A DNA stretch of 64,000 nucleotides from Streptomyces sp. A1277. Its GTDB lineage: Bacteria > Actinomycetota > Actinomycetes > Streptomycetales > Streptomycetaceae. The position numbers and the translations under genes are program-made. Shown here one piece after another: positions 26,814 to 35,731 of this stretch. The stretch is taken from NCBI RefSeq assembly GCF_004795015.1, contig NZ_SSBI01000013.1:78144-142143 (forward strand), in the 5' to 3' direction. Under the pieces are notes generated by a model. The model did not search any database. It was given only the letters and a program-made list of their open reading frames with translations, and was not told the DNA's origin. Every line of letters starts with the position of its first letter. The first letter of the stretch is position 1.

Positions 26814-27245
26814 TCACGGGCCGGGTGCGGCACGGAGTGCGACGCGGGTGTTCGAGTGGGCGACGCCCGCCTCGCGCTTGAGGCGGCGCAGCAGGGTGTC
26901 GAGCGCGACGGTGTCGGCGACGGTGGCCCGTACGAGGTAGTCGTGCCCGCCGGTCACGTGCACCACCTCGGTGATGCCGGGCAGGGCCAGCACCGTCCGT
27001 TCGAACGTCTCGTTGGTGGTGTCCATCCGCAGGGTCACGTCGATGAAGACGACGAGGCCGGTGCGGGTGTCGGCGGCGGGGTCGATGATCACGGTGAAGC
27101 CGCGGATGACGCCGTCCTTGCGCAGCCGCCGTACCCGGTCGGCCGCCGCGTTGGCGCTGAGCCCGACCCGTACGCCCAGGTCGCGGTACGAGATCCGGGC
27201 GTCCTCCTGGAGGACACCGAGGATTTCCCTGTCCAGACGATCCAT
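26814..27245 (-). CDS. Lrp/AsnC family transcriptional regulator
   Basis: 143 residues. N-terminal helix-turn-helix MDRLDREILGVLQEDARISY with LGVRVGLSANAAADRVRRL, and a C-terminal RAM domain (VVHVTGGHDYLVRATV) for amino-acid binding and oligomerisation. Divergent from the NarK remnant. Its natural target is not evident. Confidence 0.94.
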   Translation of the reverse strand: MDRLDREILGVLQEDARISYRDLGVRVGLSANAAADRVRRLRKDGVIRGFTVIIDPAADTRTGLVVFIDVTLRMDTTNETFERTVLALPGITEVVHVTGGHDYLVRATVADTVALDTLLRRLKREAGVAHSNTRVALRAAPGP

Positions 27246-27345
27246 GCCCCAATTGTCGCAGCTCCGGGCCATATGAGAAGTTGGGGGGCAGGAACCCCTC
27301 CCCCGTACGGACCAGGCAGGTGGGGCCCGTGGACCCTGCCCGTTC

Positions 27346-27717
27346 TTGACCGGCGGTGTGGACACAGGCGTGGCGCTGGGCGTCGCCGCCCTCCTGGCCA
27401 TCGTCCAGGCGTTCGACCCGAAGCTGTCGCCGGGCGGCACGATCGCGCTGCTGGTCATGGCGGCGGGCCTGGGCACCGCGAGCGGCAGCGTCTTCGCCCT
27501 GGTCTCGCAGGTGACCCCGCAGGCGAAGGTGGGCAGCGTGACCGGGATCGTGGGCGCGATGGGCGGGCTCGGCGGATTCGTGCCGCCGCTGGTGATGGGC
27601 GCGATCTACAGCGCGAAGGACTCGTACTCGATCGGCTTCATGCTCCTGTCCGACCTGGCCCTGGCGGGCTGTGTGTACGCGTACGGCCGCATGCGGAACA
27701 TCCAGCGGAACGGGTGA
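27346..27717 (+). pseudogene. NarK-type nitrate/nitrite transporter, C-terminal remnant
   Basis: 123 codons encode three to four hydrophobic helices ending with the NarK signature KVGSVTGIVGAMGGLGGF, found near the C-terminus of nitrate/nitrite MFS porters that are normally over 400 residues. All of the N-terminal part is missing; the 100 bp upstream encode no further piece. It is a decayed remnant left by a deletion. Confidence 0.8.
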
Positions 27718-27813
27718 GGGCACCGTCACATCCCGGGCCCCCTGTTCGAGCCGGATTCGAGGGACGGGAACGCGGGATCGATCCGGTGCCGCGGCACTAG
27801 GGTGCGCAGGGTG

Positions 27814-29271
27814 ATGCCACTTCTGCCTGCCCTCCAGGACGCGGCCTCTCCGGCGGCCGCCCGAGAAGCCGTCCGGTTCGACGAAGCCTCCCTGACGTAC
27901 GCCCGGTTGACCGAGGTCACGGACGCGCTCGCGGCCCGGCTCGCCGGCGCGGGCCGGGTGGCCGTCTGGGCCACGCCGACCGCGCGGACCGTCGTCGCCG
28001 TGGTCGCCGCGCTGCGGGCGGGCGTGCCGGCCGTCCCGCTGAACCCGAAGACGGGGGAACGGGAGCTGGCGCACATCGTCGCGGACAGCGCGCCCTCGGC
28101 GGTGCTGGCCTCGCCGGACGACGTGCTCCCGCCCGCCCTGGCCGCCCTGGACCGGGTGGACGTCGGCACGGCGGCCACCGGCCCCGCCCCTGCGGCGCTC
28201 CCCGAGCCGGACCCCGAGTCCCCCGCCCTGATCGTGTACACCTCCGGGACGACCGGCCCGCCCAAGGGGGCCGTCCTGCCGCGCCGGGCGCTCGCCGCTT
28301 CGCTGGACGCGCTGGAGGACGCCTGGCAGTGGACCGCCGACGACGTCCTCGTCCACGCGCTGCCGCTCTTCCATGTGCACGGCCTGATCCTCGGCGTGCT
28401 CGGTCCGCTGCGCCGGGGCGGTTCGGTACGCCACCTGGGCCGGTTCTCGCCCGAGGGCGTGGCCCGGGAGCTGGGTGCGGGCGGCACGATGCTGTTCGGC
28501 GTACCGACCATGTACCACCGGCTCGCGGAGGCGCTGGCGGACCCGGACGCCTCCGCCGGTTTCGCGAAGGCCCTTGCGGGCGCCCGGTTGCTGGTCTCGG
28601 GATCGGCCGCGCTCCCGGTCCACGACCACGAACGCATCGCGGCGGCGACCGGCCGCCGGGTCATCGAGCGGTACGGCATGACGGAGACCCTGATGAACAC
28701 GGGCGTACGGGCCGACGGCGTCCCGCGCCCCGGCACGGTCGGCCCGCCCCTGCGCGGCGTGGAGCTGCGCCTCGTCGAGGAGGACGGCACCCCGCTCGAC
28801 GGCCCGGAGTCGATCGGCGAGATCCAGGTGCGCGGCCCGAACCTGTTCACCGGCTATCTGAACCGCCCCGACGCCACGGCCGCCGCGCTCACCGGGGACG
28901 GCTGGTTCCGCACCGGCGACATGGCCACGCTCGACCCCGACGGATACGTGCGGATCGTCGGCCGCAAGGCCACCGACCTGATCAAGAGCGGCGGCTACAA
29001 GATCGGCGCCGGCGAGATCGAGAACGCGCTGCTCGACCACCCCGGCGTCCGGGAGGCGGCCGTCACCGGCGAGCCGGACGCGGACCTGGGCGAGCGGATC
29101 GTGGCCTGGGTGGTCCCGGCCGACCCGGCCGCCCCGCCCGCCGCCGACGCCCTGGCCGACCACGTGGCCGCCCAGCTCGCCCCGCACAAGCGCCCGCGCG
29201 CGGTCCGCTACCTGGACGCCCTGCCGCGCAACGACCTGGGCAAGATCATGAAGCGGGCGCTCCATGACTGA
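27814..29271 (+). CDS. matB: Malonyl-CoA synthetase MatB
   Basis: 485 residues of the ANL superfamily: A3 motif VYTSGTTGPPKGAV, A5 RYGMTETLMN, A8 GRKATDLIKSGGYKIGAGEI, and the catalytic lysine near the end in RNDLGKIMKRAL. The sequence is very close, from memory, to the structurally characterised S. coelicolor MatB, which makes malonyl- and methylmalonyl-CoA from the free diacids and ATP. ATG 27814 matches that N-terminus; GTG 27802 and 27811 are also in frame. Overlaps the carboxyltransferase gene by 8 bp. Confidence 0.92.
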   Translation: MPLLPALQDAASPAAAREAVRFDEASLTYARLTEVTDALAARLAGAGRVAVWATPTARTVVAVVAALRAGVPAVPLNPKTGERELAHIVADSAPSAVLASPDDVLPPALAALDRVDVGTAATGPAPAALPEPDPESPALIVYTSGTTGPPKGAVLPRRALAASLDALEDAWQWTADDVLVHALPLFHVHGLILGVLGPLRRGGSVRHLGRFSPEGVARELGAGGTMLFGVPTMYHRLAEALADPDASAGFAKALAGARLLVSGSAALPVHDHERIAAATGRRVIERYGMTETLMNTGVRADGVPRPGTVGPPLRGVELRLVEEDGTPLDGPESIGEIQVRGPNLFTGYLNRPDATAAALTGDGWFRTGDMATLDPDGYVRIVGRKATDLIKSGGYKIGAGEIENALLDHPGVREAAVTGEPDADLGERIVAWVVPADPAAPPAADALADHVAAQLAPHKRPRAVRYLDALPRNDLGKIMKRALHD

Positions 29272-30631
29272 GCGGCTGACGGCACGCGAGGCGATCGCCG
29301 CGCTCACCGCCGACTTCACCGAGTCCGCCGCCCCGGCCGGGGACACCGCGGGCGACGGCCCGCTCGGCTGGACCGGCTACGCCGAATCCCGGGCCCGGGC
29401 CACCGCCCGGACCGGCGAGCAGGAGTCCGTCGTCCACGGCGCCGCCACGGTCGGCGGGCACCCGTGCGTCCTGATCTCGTTCGAGTTCGGCTTCCTGGGC
29501 GGCTCGCTCGGGCAGCGCACCGGTGACCGGCTGGAGGCGGCGTACGAGGAGGCCGTCACCCGGCGGCTGCCGCTCGTCTCGCTGATCGCCACGGGCGGCA
29601 GCCGCATGCAGGAGGGCATGATCGCGCTGACCCAGCTGCACCGGGTCGCCCGCGCCTCGGCCCGGCTGCGGGCGGCGGGGCCGGCCCAGCTCGCGGTCCT
29701 GCGCGACCCGACGACCGGCGGCGGCTGGGCCACGCTGGGGGCGGGCGCCGATGTGGTCCTGGCGCTGCCCGGGGCGCAGATCGGGTTCGCCGGTTCCCGG
29801 GTGCGTCCGGCGGACGCGGACCCCGCCGCGTACGGGGCGGAGGGCCAGCTCGCGGCCGGTTCCGTCGACGCGATCGTCCCGCCCGATGACCTTCCGGCCA
29901 CGGTCGGACGCTGGCTTGGCCTGCTCGCCCACCACGACGCCCCGCCCCCGCCCGCCCCGGTCCCGGACGCGCTCGCGGCGGCGGACCTGCCCCGCACGGG
30001 CTGGGACGCGGTCCTGCGCGCCAGGGCGGCGGACCGGCCGCGCGCCGGGGCCTACCTGGACGCCTACTTCGACGTGCGCCTCCCGCTGAGCGGCGACCGC
30101 TGCGGCGGCACGGACCCGGGGCTGCTCTGCGGATTCGGGCTGCGCGAGGGGCGGCCGGTGGCGTACGTGGCGCAGTGCGGCACCGCGACGCGCCCGGCCG
30201 GCTACCGCACGGCGGCCCGGGTGATCAGGCTCGCCGACCGGCTGGGCGTCCCGGTCCTCACGCTGGTCGACACCCCGGGCGCGGCCAACGACGCGGAGGC
30301 GGAACGGTCCGGCGCGGGCGCGGCCATCGCGGACGCCTTCGCGGCGATCGCGGCGGCCCGGGTCCCGGTCACGACCCTGGTGATCGGCGAGGGCGGCTCG
30401 GGCGGCGCGCTGGCCCTGGCGGCGCCGGACCGCACGCACGTCACCCCGGACAGCTACTTCTCGGTCATCGCCCCGGAGCTGGCCGCGGCGATCCTGAAGC
30501 GGGATGCGGACCGGGTCCGGGCCACGGCCGGCCAACTCCGTCTGCGCCCGCAGGACTTGGTGGACCTGGGCGTGGCCCGCTCGGTGGCCGGTCCGCCGGC
30601 TCGACGCGCAGGAGAGACCGAGGGTGGCTAG
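29264..30631 (+). CDS. Fused AccD/AccA-like carboxyltransferase
   Basis: 455 residues. The N-terminal half resembles the beta carboxyltransferase subunit (ATGGSRMQEGMIALTQLHR), and the C-terminal half the alpha subunit (LVDTPGAANDAEAERSG and VIGEGGSGGALAL). No biotin carboxylase or biotin carrier gene is near. The overlap with matB (ATGACTGA) implies joint translation, so the pair may handle malonate: MatB activates it, and this enzyme could decarboxylate or transcarboxylate malonyl-CoA, as MdcD/MdcE do on malonyl-ACP. The activity is inference. Confidence 0.88.
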   Translation: MTERLTAREAIAALTADFTESAAPAGDTAGDGPLGWTGYAESRARATARTGEQESVVHGAATVGGHPCVLISFEFGFLGGSLGQRTGDRLEAAYEEAVTRRLPLVSLIATGGSRMQEGMIALTQLHRVARASARLRAAGPAQLAVLRDPTTGGGWATLGAGADVVLALPGAQIGFAGSRVRPADADPAAYGAEGQLAAGSVDAIVPPDDLPATVGRWLGLLAHHDAPPPPAPVPDALAAADLPRTGWDAVLRARAADRPRAGAYLDAYFDVRLPLSGDRCGGTDPGLLCGFGLREGRPVAYVAQCGTATRPAGYRTAARVIRLADRLGVPVLTLVDTPGAANDAEAERSGAGAAIADAFAAIAAARVPVTTLVIGEGGSGGALALAAPDRTHVTPDSYFSVIAPELAAAILKRDADRVRATAGQLRLRPQDLVDLGVARSVAGPPARRAGETEGG

Positions 30632-30672
30632 CGTGGGCAGGGGGCACCCGTCACCCGAGGAGATGACCCACC

Positions 30673-31467
30673 ATGCCCGCAGAAGCAGAGGGCACGCCCT
30701 GCTGGGCCGACGCGACGGTCGGCGACCTCGCCGAGGCGAAGCGTTTCTACGGTGAGCTGCTGGGCTGGACGTTCGGCGACACGCTGGACGAGTACGGCGG
30801 CTACACGCAGGCATTCGTGAACGAGAAGGCGGTCGCCGCGCTGATGCCCCGGCCGTCGGACGAGATGCCGACCGGCTGGACCCTGTACCTGGCCTCCCCG
30901 GACGCGGCGGCCACCGCGTCGAAGATCCGCGACCACGGCGGCACGGTCCGGGTGGAGCCCATGCGGGTCGGCGAGTTCGGCACGATGGTGGTGGCCACCG
31001 ACCCGGGCGGGGCGGCCTTCGGCGTCTGGCAGCCCGGCAGCCACAAGGGGTTCGAGGCCCGGACGGTGCCCGGCGCGTACAACTGGGCCGAGGTCTTCAC
31101 CCGCGACCCGGAGAAGGCGGACGCCTTCTTCCCCGCCGTCTTCGGATACGGCGTGCAGCGCATGGCGGACGACGCCGTCGACTTCACGCTCTACGACCTG
31201 GGCGCGGACCCGGTGCTGGGCCGCATGAGGATGACGGACGACTTCCCGGCGGAGGTGCCGCCGTACCTGAACGTGTACTTCACGGTGGCGGACTGCGACG
31301 CGGCCGTGGAGAAGGCGAAGTCGCTGGGGGCGACGCTGCGGTTCGGCCCGCTGACGATCCCGTTCGGCAGGTTCGCGGCGCTGACCGACCCGGACGGCTC
31401 ACCGTTCTCGCTGATCGACAACGGGACGACGGGCGGCGAGATGCCGAAGCTGGAGGAGGTGGAGTGA
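30673..31467 (+). CDS. Two-domain VOC family protein
   Basis: 264 residues with two glyoxalase/bleomycin-resistance modules (about 8-120 and 135-255). Each shows the VOC pattern DLAEAKRFYGELLGW or DPEKADAFFPAVFGYG and an end strand DPGGAAFGVWQ or DPDGSPFSLIDNG. Metal ligands are not clear, so it may bind a small molecule rather than catalyse. It follows the carboxyltransferase by 41 bp and is convergent with the biosynthetic operon. Confidence 0.88.
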   Translation: MPAEAEGTPCWADATVGDLAEAKRFYGELLGWTFGDTLDEYGGYTQAFVNEKAVAALMPRPSDEMPTGWTLYLASPDAAATASKIRDHGGTVRVEPMRVGEFGTMVVATDPGGAAFGVWQPGSHKGFEARTVPGAYNWAEVFTRDPEKADAFFPAVFGYGVQRMADDAVDFTLYDLGADPVLGRMRMTDDFPAEVPPYLNVYFTVADCDAAVEKAKSLGATLRFGPLTIPFGRFAALTDPDGSPFSLIDNGTTGGEMPKLEEVE

Positions 31468-31484
31468 CGTAAGGGCCGGCGCCC

Positions 31485-31895
31485 CTACGTCTCGTCCCCG
31501 AGCCCTGCCACCATCGCGTGCGCCTGCGCCGCCGTGTGCGTGAGGCTGATCAGCCAGGTGCGGACGCCCGCCGCTTCCGCCAGCGCCGCCGCGCGGCCCG
31601 CGAGGTGGAGGGAGGGCTTCCCCTCCGGGGCCCGCCGGACCTCGATATCGGTGAGCGGCGCACCCGCGAGGCCCGTACCCAGTGCTTTCAGCACCGCTTC
31701 CTTGGCCGCGAACCGGACCGCGTACCGCTCGGCCGGGTCCTTCGGGATGTCGCAGTAGGCGCGCTCCGCCTCGGTGAACGCCTTGGTCCTGAAGGACGGT
31801 TGACGGGTGAGCACGCCCCGTATCTCCGCCACGTCCGCGAGGTCCGTTCCCACGCACAGGACCCGCCTGCCGACGAGGCCGTCCGCCCACGTCAT
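31485..31895 (-). CDS. AcpS-type phosphopantetheinyl transferase
   Basis: 136 residues. Asp18 in CVGTDLADV and Glu66 in RFAAKEAVLKALG are the Mg-binding pair of AcpS-type enzymes that load the 4'-phosphopantetheine arm onto carrier proteins. It is the last gene of the biosynthetic operon and overlaps the protease gene (ATGA). Its likely substrate is therefore the specialised ACP at 35443-35724 rather than AcpP. The GTD(L)A start is shifted by about 16 residues relative to a minimal AcpS. Confidence 0.88.
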   Translation of the reverse strand: MTWADGLVGRRVLCVGTDLADVAEIRGVLTRQPSFRTKAFTEAERAYCDIPKDPAERYAVRFAAKEAVLKALGTGLAGAPLTDIEVRRAPEGKPSLHLAGRAAALAEAAGVRTWLISLTHTAAQAHAMVAGLGDET

Positions 31896-33280
31896 GCGAG
31901 GCCCGGGACCGTGAGCAGCCCGTGGCCCACCGCCTCGTTCGGGCAGAGTCCGCCGCAGTCGTCGCCCGTCAGCGTCCGCCCCTCCGTCACCGGAAGGCAG
32001 GCGTCCGCCAGGTCCGCCGCGGTCAGCGCGCGGCCGTTGCCGATGCCCTGCTGCACCGCGAGCGCCACCACCCCGGCGGCGTAGGCCGTCGCCCCCGACG
32101 TCCCGCTGGACACCAGCCAGCCGTCGTCGGGGGCGGTGTTGTCGTACGCGCTGTTACGGCGGTCGAACATGCACCCGGGCTGGGTCGGGAACACCACGTA
32201 GTCGCCGTTCGGCAGCATGCCGCAGGGCCCTGACAGGTCGGGGACCCGTCGTCCGGGGAAGACGTCCGAGCGGTAGCTGGAGGCGAGGTCGGCGGCCCGC
32301 CTGCGCCCGTCCGGTGCCACGTGGACCCCGCCGACCGTGATGGCGCCCGGGGTCGCCACCGACTGGAACATGGCGGTACGCCGGTCGGTGGAGCCGTTCC
32401 CCGCGGCGAACAGGACCGTGATCCCGCGCCGCAGCGCGTTCGCGACCTCCAGGTGCAGATGCGGCTCCGCGCGCAGGGTGCCCCAGCTGCACGAGATGAC
32501 GTCCGGTGCCAGCTCCACCGCCCGCTGGAAGGCCGCCACCGGGAAGGAGAAGCTTGCGCAGGCCATCTTGACCATGGTGAGCTCGGCCGCCGGGGCCACC
32601 GCGAGCAGCAGCGCCGACATGGCGGTGCCGTGGCCGCGTTCGTCCACGGCCGGGTCGAGGGCGGACAGCGCGGGGACGACCGTCGTGCGGTAGCCGTGGG
32701 CGCGGTGGTGCGGATGGTCGTACAGGCCGGTGTCGACCATCACCACCCGGACCCCGTCGCCCCGGACGCCCGCCTCGTGCGCCCGGCCGGCGTCCGCGAG
32801 GCGTACCGCGTCCTCGGGCAGCCGCAGGTAGCGGGCGTCGCGGGGCAGGGGCGGGGTGGCCCGGGGTGCGGGCGGGGCCCCGGCGCCCAGCTCGAAGCCC
32901 GCCCGGGGGGCCCGTACCTCCGCGACCAGCTCGGTGTGGAGCCGGGAGCGGAGCGGGCCGGCGGCGGCGAACTCGCGGCGGACGGTCTCCCGGATGTACT
33001 TGTTGCGCACCGGCCGCACCGCATGGCCGAAGACGTCCGCGAGCAGCGCGGGGGCTCCGGATACGGTGAGGCCCGCCTCGGTCCGGGCCTCGACGGCAAG
33101 CCCCTCGCGGGCGTACGCGTCGGCCAGCCGGTCCACGGTGCCGGGGGCCGGAAGGAACTCCTGCGCCCGGTGCCGCAGGAGCAGCGCGGGGTCGTCGCCG
33201 AGGGTGAGCCCGGTGGCCGAGCGGGGCACGACCGTCAGCACGCCGCACCGCTCGAAGCGGGCCAGCTCCTCGTCGCTCAC
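31892..33280 (-). CDS. S8 subtilisin-like protease in biosynthetic operon
   Basis: 462 residues. Catalytic Asp183 (MVDTGLYDHPHH), His217 (ERGHGTAMSA), oxyanion Asn295 (AAGNGS) and Ser395 (SSGTSGATAY) are all present. An N-terminal domain of about 140 residues has no signal peptide, so the enzyme looks cytosolic, unusual for Streptomyces subtilases. Both ends overlap neighbours by 4 bp (adenylation enzyme upstream, phosphopantetheinyl transferase downstream), placing it inside the pathway. It could mature a peptide product, cleave a leader, or act as an acyl/peptidyl transferase. Confidence 0.88.
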   Translation of the reverse strand: MSDEELARFERCGVLTVVPRSATGLTLGDDPALLLRHRAQEFLPAPGTVDRLADAYAREGLAVEARTEAGLTVSGAPALLADVFGHAVRPVRNKYIRETVRREFAAAGPLRSRLHTELVAEVRAPRAGFELGAGAPPAPRATPPLPRDARYLRLPEDAVRLADAGRAHEAGVRGDGVRVVMVDTGLYDHPHHRAHGYRTTVVPALSALDPAVDERGHGTAMSALLLAVAPAAELTMVKMACASFSFPVAAFQRAVELAPDVISCSWGTLRAEPHLHLEVANALRRGITVLFAAGNGSTDRRTAMFQSVATPGAITVGGVHVAPDGRRRAADLASSYRSDVFPGRRVPDLSGPCGMLPNGDYVVFPTQPGCMFDRRNSAYDNTAPDDGWLVSSGTSGATAYAAGVVALAVQQGIGNGRALTAADLADACLPVTEGRTLTGDDCGGLCPNEAVGHGLLTVPGLA

Positions 33281-34863
33281 CTGGACTCCGTCCCCTTCCC
33301 GGTCGCGTCCGCGACCTCCCGCAGCCGGGCGCGGTCGAGCTTGCCGGACGGCGTCAGGCTCACGTCCCCGTCGGCCAGGAACTCGATCCGGGCCGGCAGC
33401 ATGTAGTCGGGCAGCCGCAGCGCGAGGCCGCGGCGCAGCTCCTCCTCGCTCAGGCCCGTGTCGCCGTCCCGCGCGCCCAGGACGAAGAGCATGACGGCCC
33501 GGCCGGTCAGCGGGTGCGCCACCGGGAGCGCGCAGCAGTCCGACACCCCGGCCACGGCCAGCGTCGCCGCCTCCACCTCGGAGAGGTGGACGAGGTTGCC
33601 GTTGATCTTCAGGGCGTCGTCGCGGCGCCCCAGGAAGACCAGGGCGCCGTCCCCGGGCCGCCGGCGCACGTAGTCGCCCGAGCGGTAGTAGCGGGTCCCC
33701 GAGCCGGCCGGAAGCTCGACCACGGACCGGGCGGTGCGCTCCGGCTCGCCGCAGTATCCCGCCATCACCTGCGCGCCGCCGATGAGGAGTTCACCGGTCT
33801 CCCCGTCCTCCACCGGCCGCAGCGCGTCGTCCACGACGAGCACGTCCACGGCCGGCAGCGGATGGCCGATGGGCAGGAACTCATCGCCGTCCCCGCCCGG
33901 GGCGTCGGTGAGGAAGAGCGTGGCGCTGTGGGTGGTCTCGGTGGGCCCGTACCCGTGCACGTACCGCAGTCCCGGTACGAGGGCGGAGAACGCGTCGAGG
34001 ACCGACACCGGGCACGACTCGCCGCCGAACCACAGCCGCCGCAGCGAGCCGAGGTCGCGCCGCCCGGCGTCGCTGAACCGGCCGACCAGCATCCGGATCA
34101 CGGACGGCACGAGCAGTGTGTCGGTGATCCGCCACTCCTCGATGGCGCGGGTGACCTGGGTGGGCATGCGCAGCCGGGGCAGCAGGTGGACGGTGCCGCC
34201 GACCAGGAACGTCGACCACAGGTCCACGACGGAGGCGTCGAAGAAGAGCGGCGCCACGTTGAGGAAGCGCATGCCGTCCTCGAAGCCGACGGTCTCCTGC
34301 ACTCCGGTCAGCAGGGCGCACATCGACCGGTGGCTGATCACGACGCCCTTCGGGGAGCCGGTCGAGCCGGAGGTGAAGACGACGTACGCGTGGTCCTCGG
34401 GGCTCCGGCCGGCCACCTCGGCCGGCCGGGGTTCGGCCTCGGCCGACGGGTCCCAGCCGGTGCCGGCGTCCACGGGGTCCGCGCCCACCGTGACCACCTT
34501 CCCGGCCGGCGCGCCGTCGAGCAGCGCCCGGTAGGCGGGCTGGACCAGGGTGGCCGTGGGCGCGCACTTGCCGAGCAGCAGCGCGATCCGGGCCGCCGGC
34601 AGCGACTCGTCCAGCGGTACGTAGCGGGCGCCGAGCCGCAGCGCGGCCCACATGACCGCCACCGAGGCGGCGGACTTGTCCATCACCATCGCGACGGTCC
34701 CGCCCCGGCCCACGCCGAGCCCGGCCAGGAGGCCGGTCAGGGCCTGGACGCGCCGGGCGAGGGTCCGGTACGAGACCTGCTCGCCGGTCTCCAGGTCCAC
34801 GACGGCCGTGGCCGTGCTGTCCCGCCGCCGCTCCAGCAGCTCGTCGGCGAGCGTGACGTTCAT
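33277..34863 (-). CDS. Stand-alone amino-acid adenylation enzyme
   Basis: 528 residues, a free NRPS-type A domain. A3 VVFTSGSTGSPKGVV, A4 PLFFDASVVDLW (Asp for the amino group of an alpha-amino acid), A5 YVHGYGPTETTH, A7 YYRSGDYVRRRPG, A8 GRRDDALKINGNLVHLSEVE and A10 Lys in TPSGKLDRARL are present. It should activate an amino acid and load it on the ACP two genes upstream. No condensation or thioesterase domain is attached. ATG 34863 overlaps the stop of the hydrolase gene. Confidence 0.92.
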   Translation of the reverse strand: MNVTLADELLERRRDSTATAVVDLETGEQVSYRTLARRVQALTGLLAGLGVGRGGTVAMVMDKSAASVAVMWAALRLGARYVPLDESLPAARIALLLGKCAPTATLVQPAYRALLDGAPAGKVVTVGADPVDAGTGWDPSAEAEPRPAEVAGRSPEDHAYVVFTSGSTGSPKGVVISHRSMCALLTGVQETVGFEDGMRFLNVAPLFFDASVVDLWSTFLVGGTVHLLPRLRMPTQVTRAIEEWRITDTLLVPSVIRMLVGRFSDAGRRDLGSLRRLWFGGESCPVSVLDAFSALVPGLRYVHGYGPTETTHSATLFLTDAPGGDGDEFLPIGHPLPAVDVLVVDDALRPVEDGETGELLIGGAQVMAGYCGEPERTARSVVELPAGSGTRYYRSGDYVRRRPGDGALVFLGRRDDALKINGNLVHLSEVEAATLAVAGVSDCCALPVAHPLTGRAVMLFVLGARDGDTGLSEEELRRGLALRLPDYMLPARIEFLADGDVSLTPSGKLDRARLREVADATGKGTESR

Positions 34864-35429
34864 CGTTCCTCCAGGCGAGTCCCGTCGAGGCGGCGGCGGA
34901 TCGCCTCCAGCAGCTCCGGGAAGGTGTCCATCTGCTGGTCGTACGAGCCGAAGTGGCCCATGCCGTGCATGGCGTTGAACGTGCTCCCGGTCAGTTCGTG
35001 CAGTTCCTCGGCGACCTCGAAGGGCACCCAGGGGTCGTCCTTCGAGTGGAACTGCTCGATGAACGACTGGTTGGCGCGGATCGCCTCCCAGTCCCACGGG
35101 GTGTCGAAGAAGCCGCTGCGCCGCTCCAGTTCGAAGCCGCAGTCGTGGTGGTGGCCGGCGACGGCGAAGGTGCCGAGGAGCGGTGCCTTCTCGGCGTACC
35201 GGAAGGCGGCCAGCGCGCCGGAGGAGTGGCCGACGATGACCGTCCGCTCGTCCGGGCGGATGACGTCGGTGAGGTACGGCAGCCAGTACCGCATCCGGCC
35301 CTTGATGGGGTCGGGGAAGGTCTCGGCCACCACCTCGGCGCCGAGGGCCTCCAGTTCCCGCTTGAGGTACGGGAACCAGATGCCCTCGACGCTCGCTCCG
35401 GCGTTCCCGTGGATCAGCACCACGCGCAC
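34860..35429 (-). CDS. RBBP9/YdeN-like small alpha/beta hydrolase
   Basis: 189 residues. N-terminal VVLIHGNAGASVEG, nucleophile Ser69 in IVGHSSGALAAF, Asp in SKDDPWVPF, and His in GMGHFGSYD. These fit the RBBP9/YdeN serine hydrolases. It lies between the ACP and the adenylation gene, so it may act as a type II thioesterase that releases or edits aminoacyl-ACP; this is inference from position. Confidence 0.86.
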   Translation of the reverse strand: MRVVLIHGNAGASVEGIWFPYLKRELEALGAEVVAETFPDPIKGRMRYWLPYLTDVIRPDERTVIVGHSSGALAAFRYAEKAPLLGTFAVAGHHHDCGFELERRSGFFDTPWDWEAIRANQSFIEQFHSKDDPWVPFEVAEELHELTGSTFNAMHGMGHFGSYDQQMDTFPELLEAIRRRLDGTRLEER

Positions 35430-35442
35430 GTCCGGACGGATC

Positions 35443-35724
35443 TCAGACAGGGGACACCTCGTCTTCGAGGAGTTCCTCCAGGAGACCGGCCAGCGAACCC
35501 AGGGTCGCGAAGTTCTCCGTCGTCAGCAGCTCGGGTTCGAGCTCGATGTCGTAGAACGTCTCGAAGGCCAGGGTCAGTTCGATCATCTGGGTCGAGTTGA
35601 GCGACAGACCGCCGTTGAACAGCGGGGTGTCGGTGTCGAGTTCGACCAGCTGCCCCGGGAAGATATGGGCGATCACCTCGCGGAGGTCGTCCTCGATCTC
35701 CTTCTGGGTCTTGCGGTTTTCCAC
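35443..35724 (-). CDS. Specialised acyl/aminoacyl carrier protein
   Basis: 93 residues. Phosphopantetheine site Ser44 in GGLSLNSTQMIEL, with Asn before Ser rather than the Asp of AcpP; acidic helices follow. It differs clearly from AcpP at 15592. It sits between the radical SAM enzyme and the hydrolase/adenylation pair and would carry the amino acid activated by the latter while it is modified. Confidence 0.9.
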   Translation of the reverse strand: MENRKTQKEIEDDLREVIAHIFPGQLVELDTDTPLFNGGLSLNSTQMIELTLAFETFYDIELEPELLTTENFATLGSLAGLLEELLEDEVSPV

Positions 35725-35731
35725 CGGTGGT

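Noticed and set aside
26650..29346. 898-codon open frame on the minus strand
   Set aside because: Spans AsnC in another frame and is antisense to matB; shadow.
31485..31895. Primary AcpS of the genome
   Set aside because: Could be, but operon overlap with specialised genes makes a dedicated transferase more likely; the chromosomal acpS is normally elsewhere.
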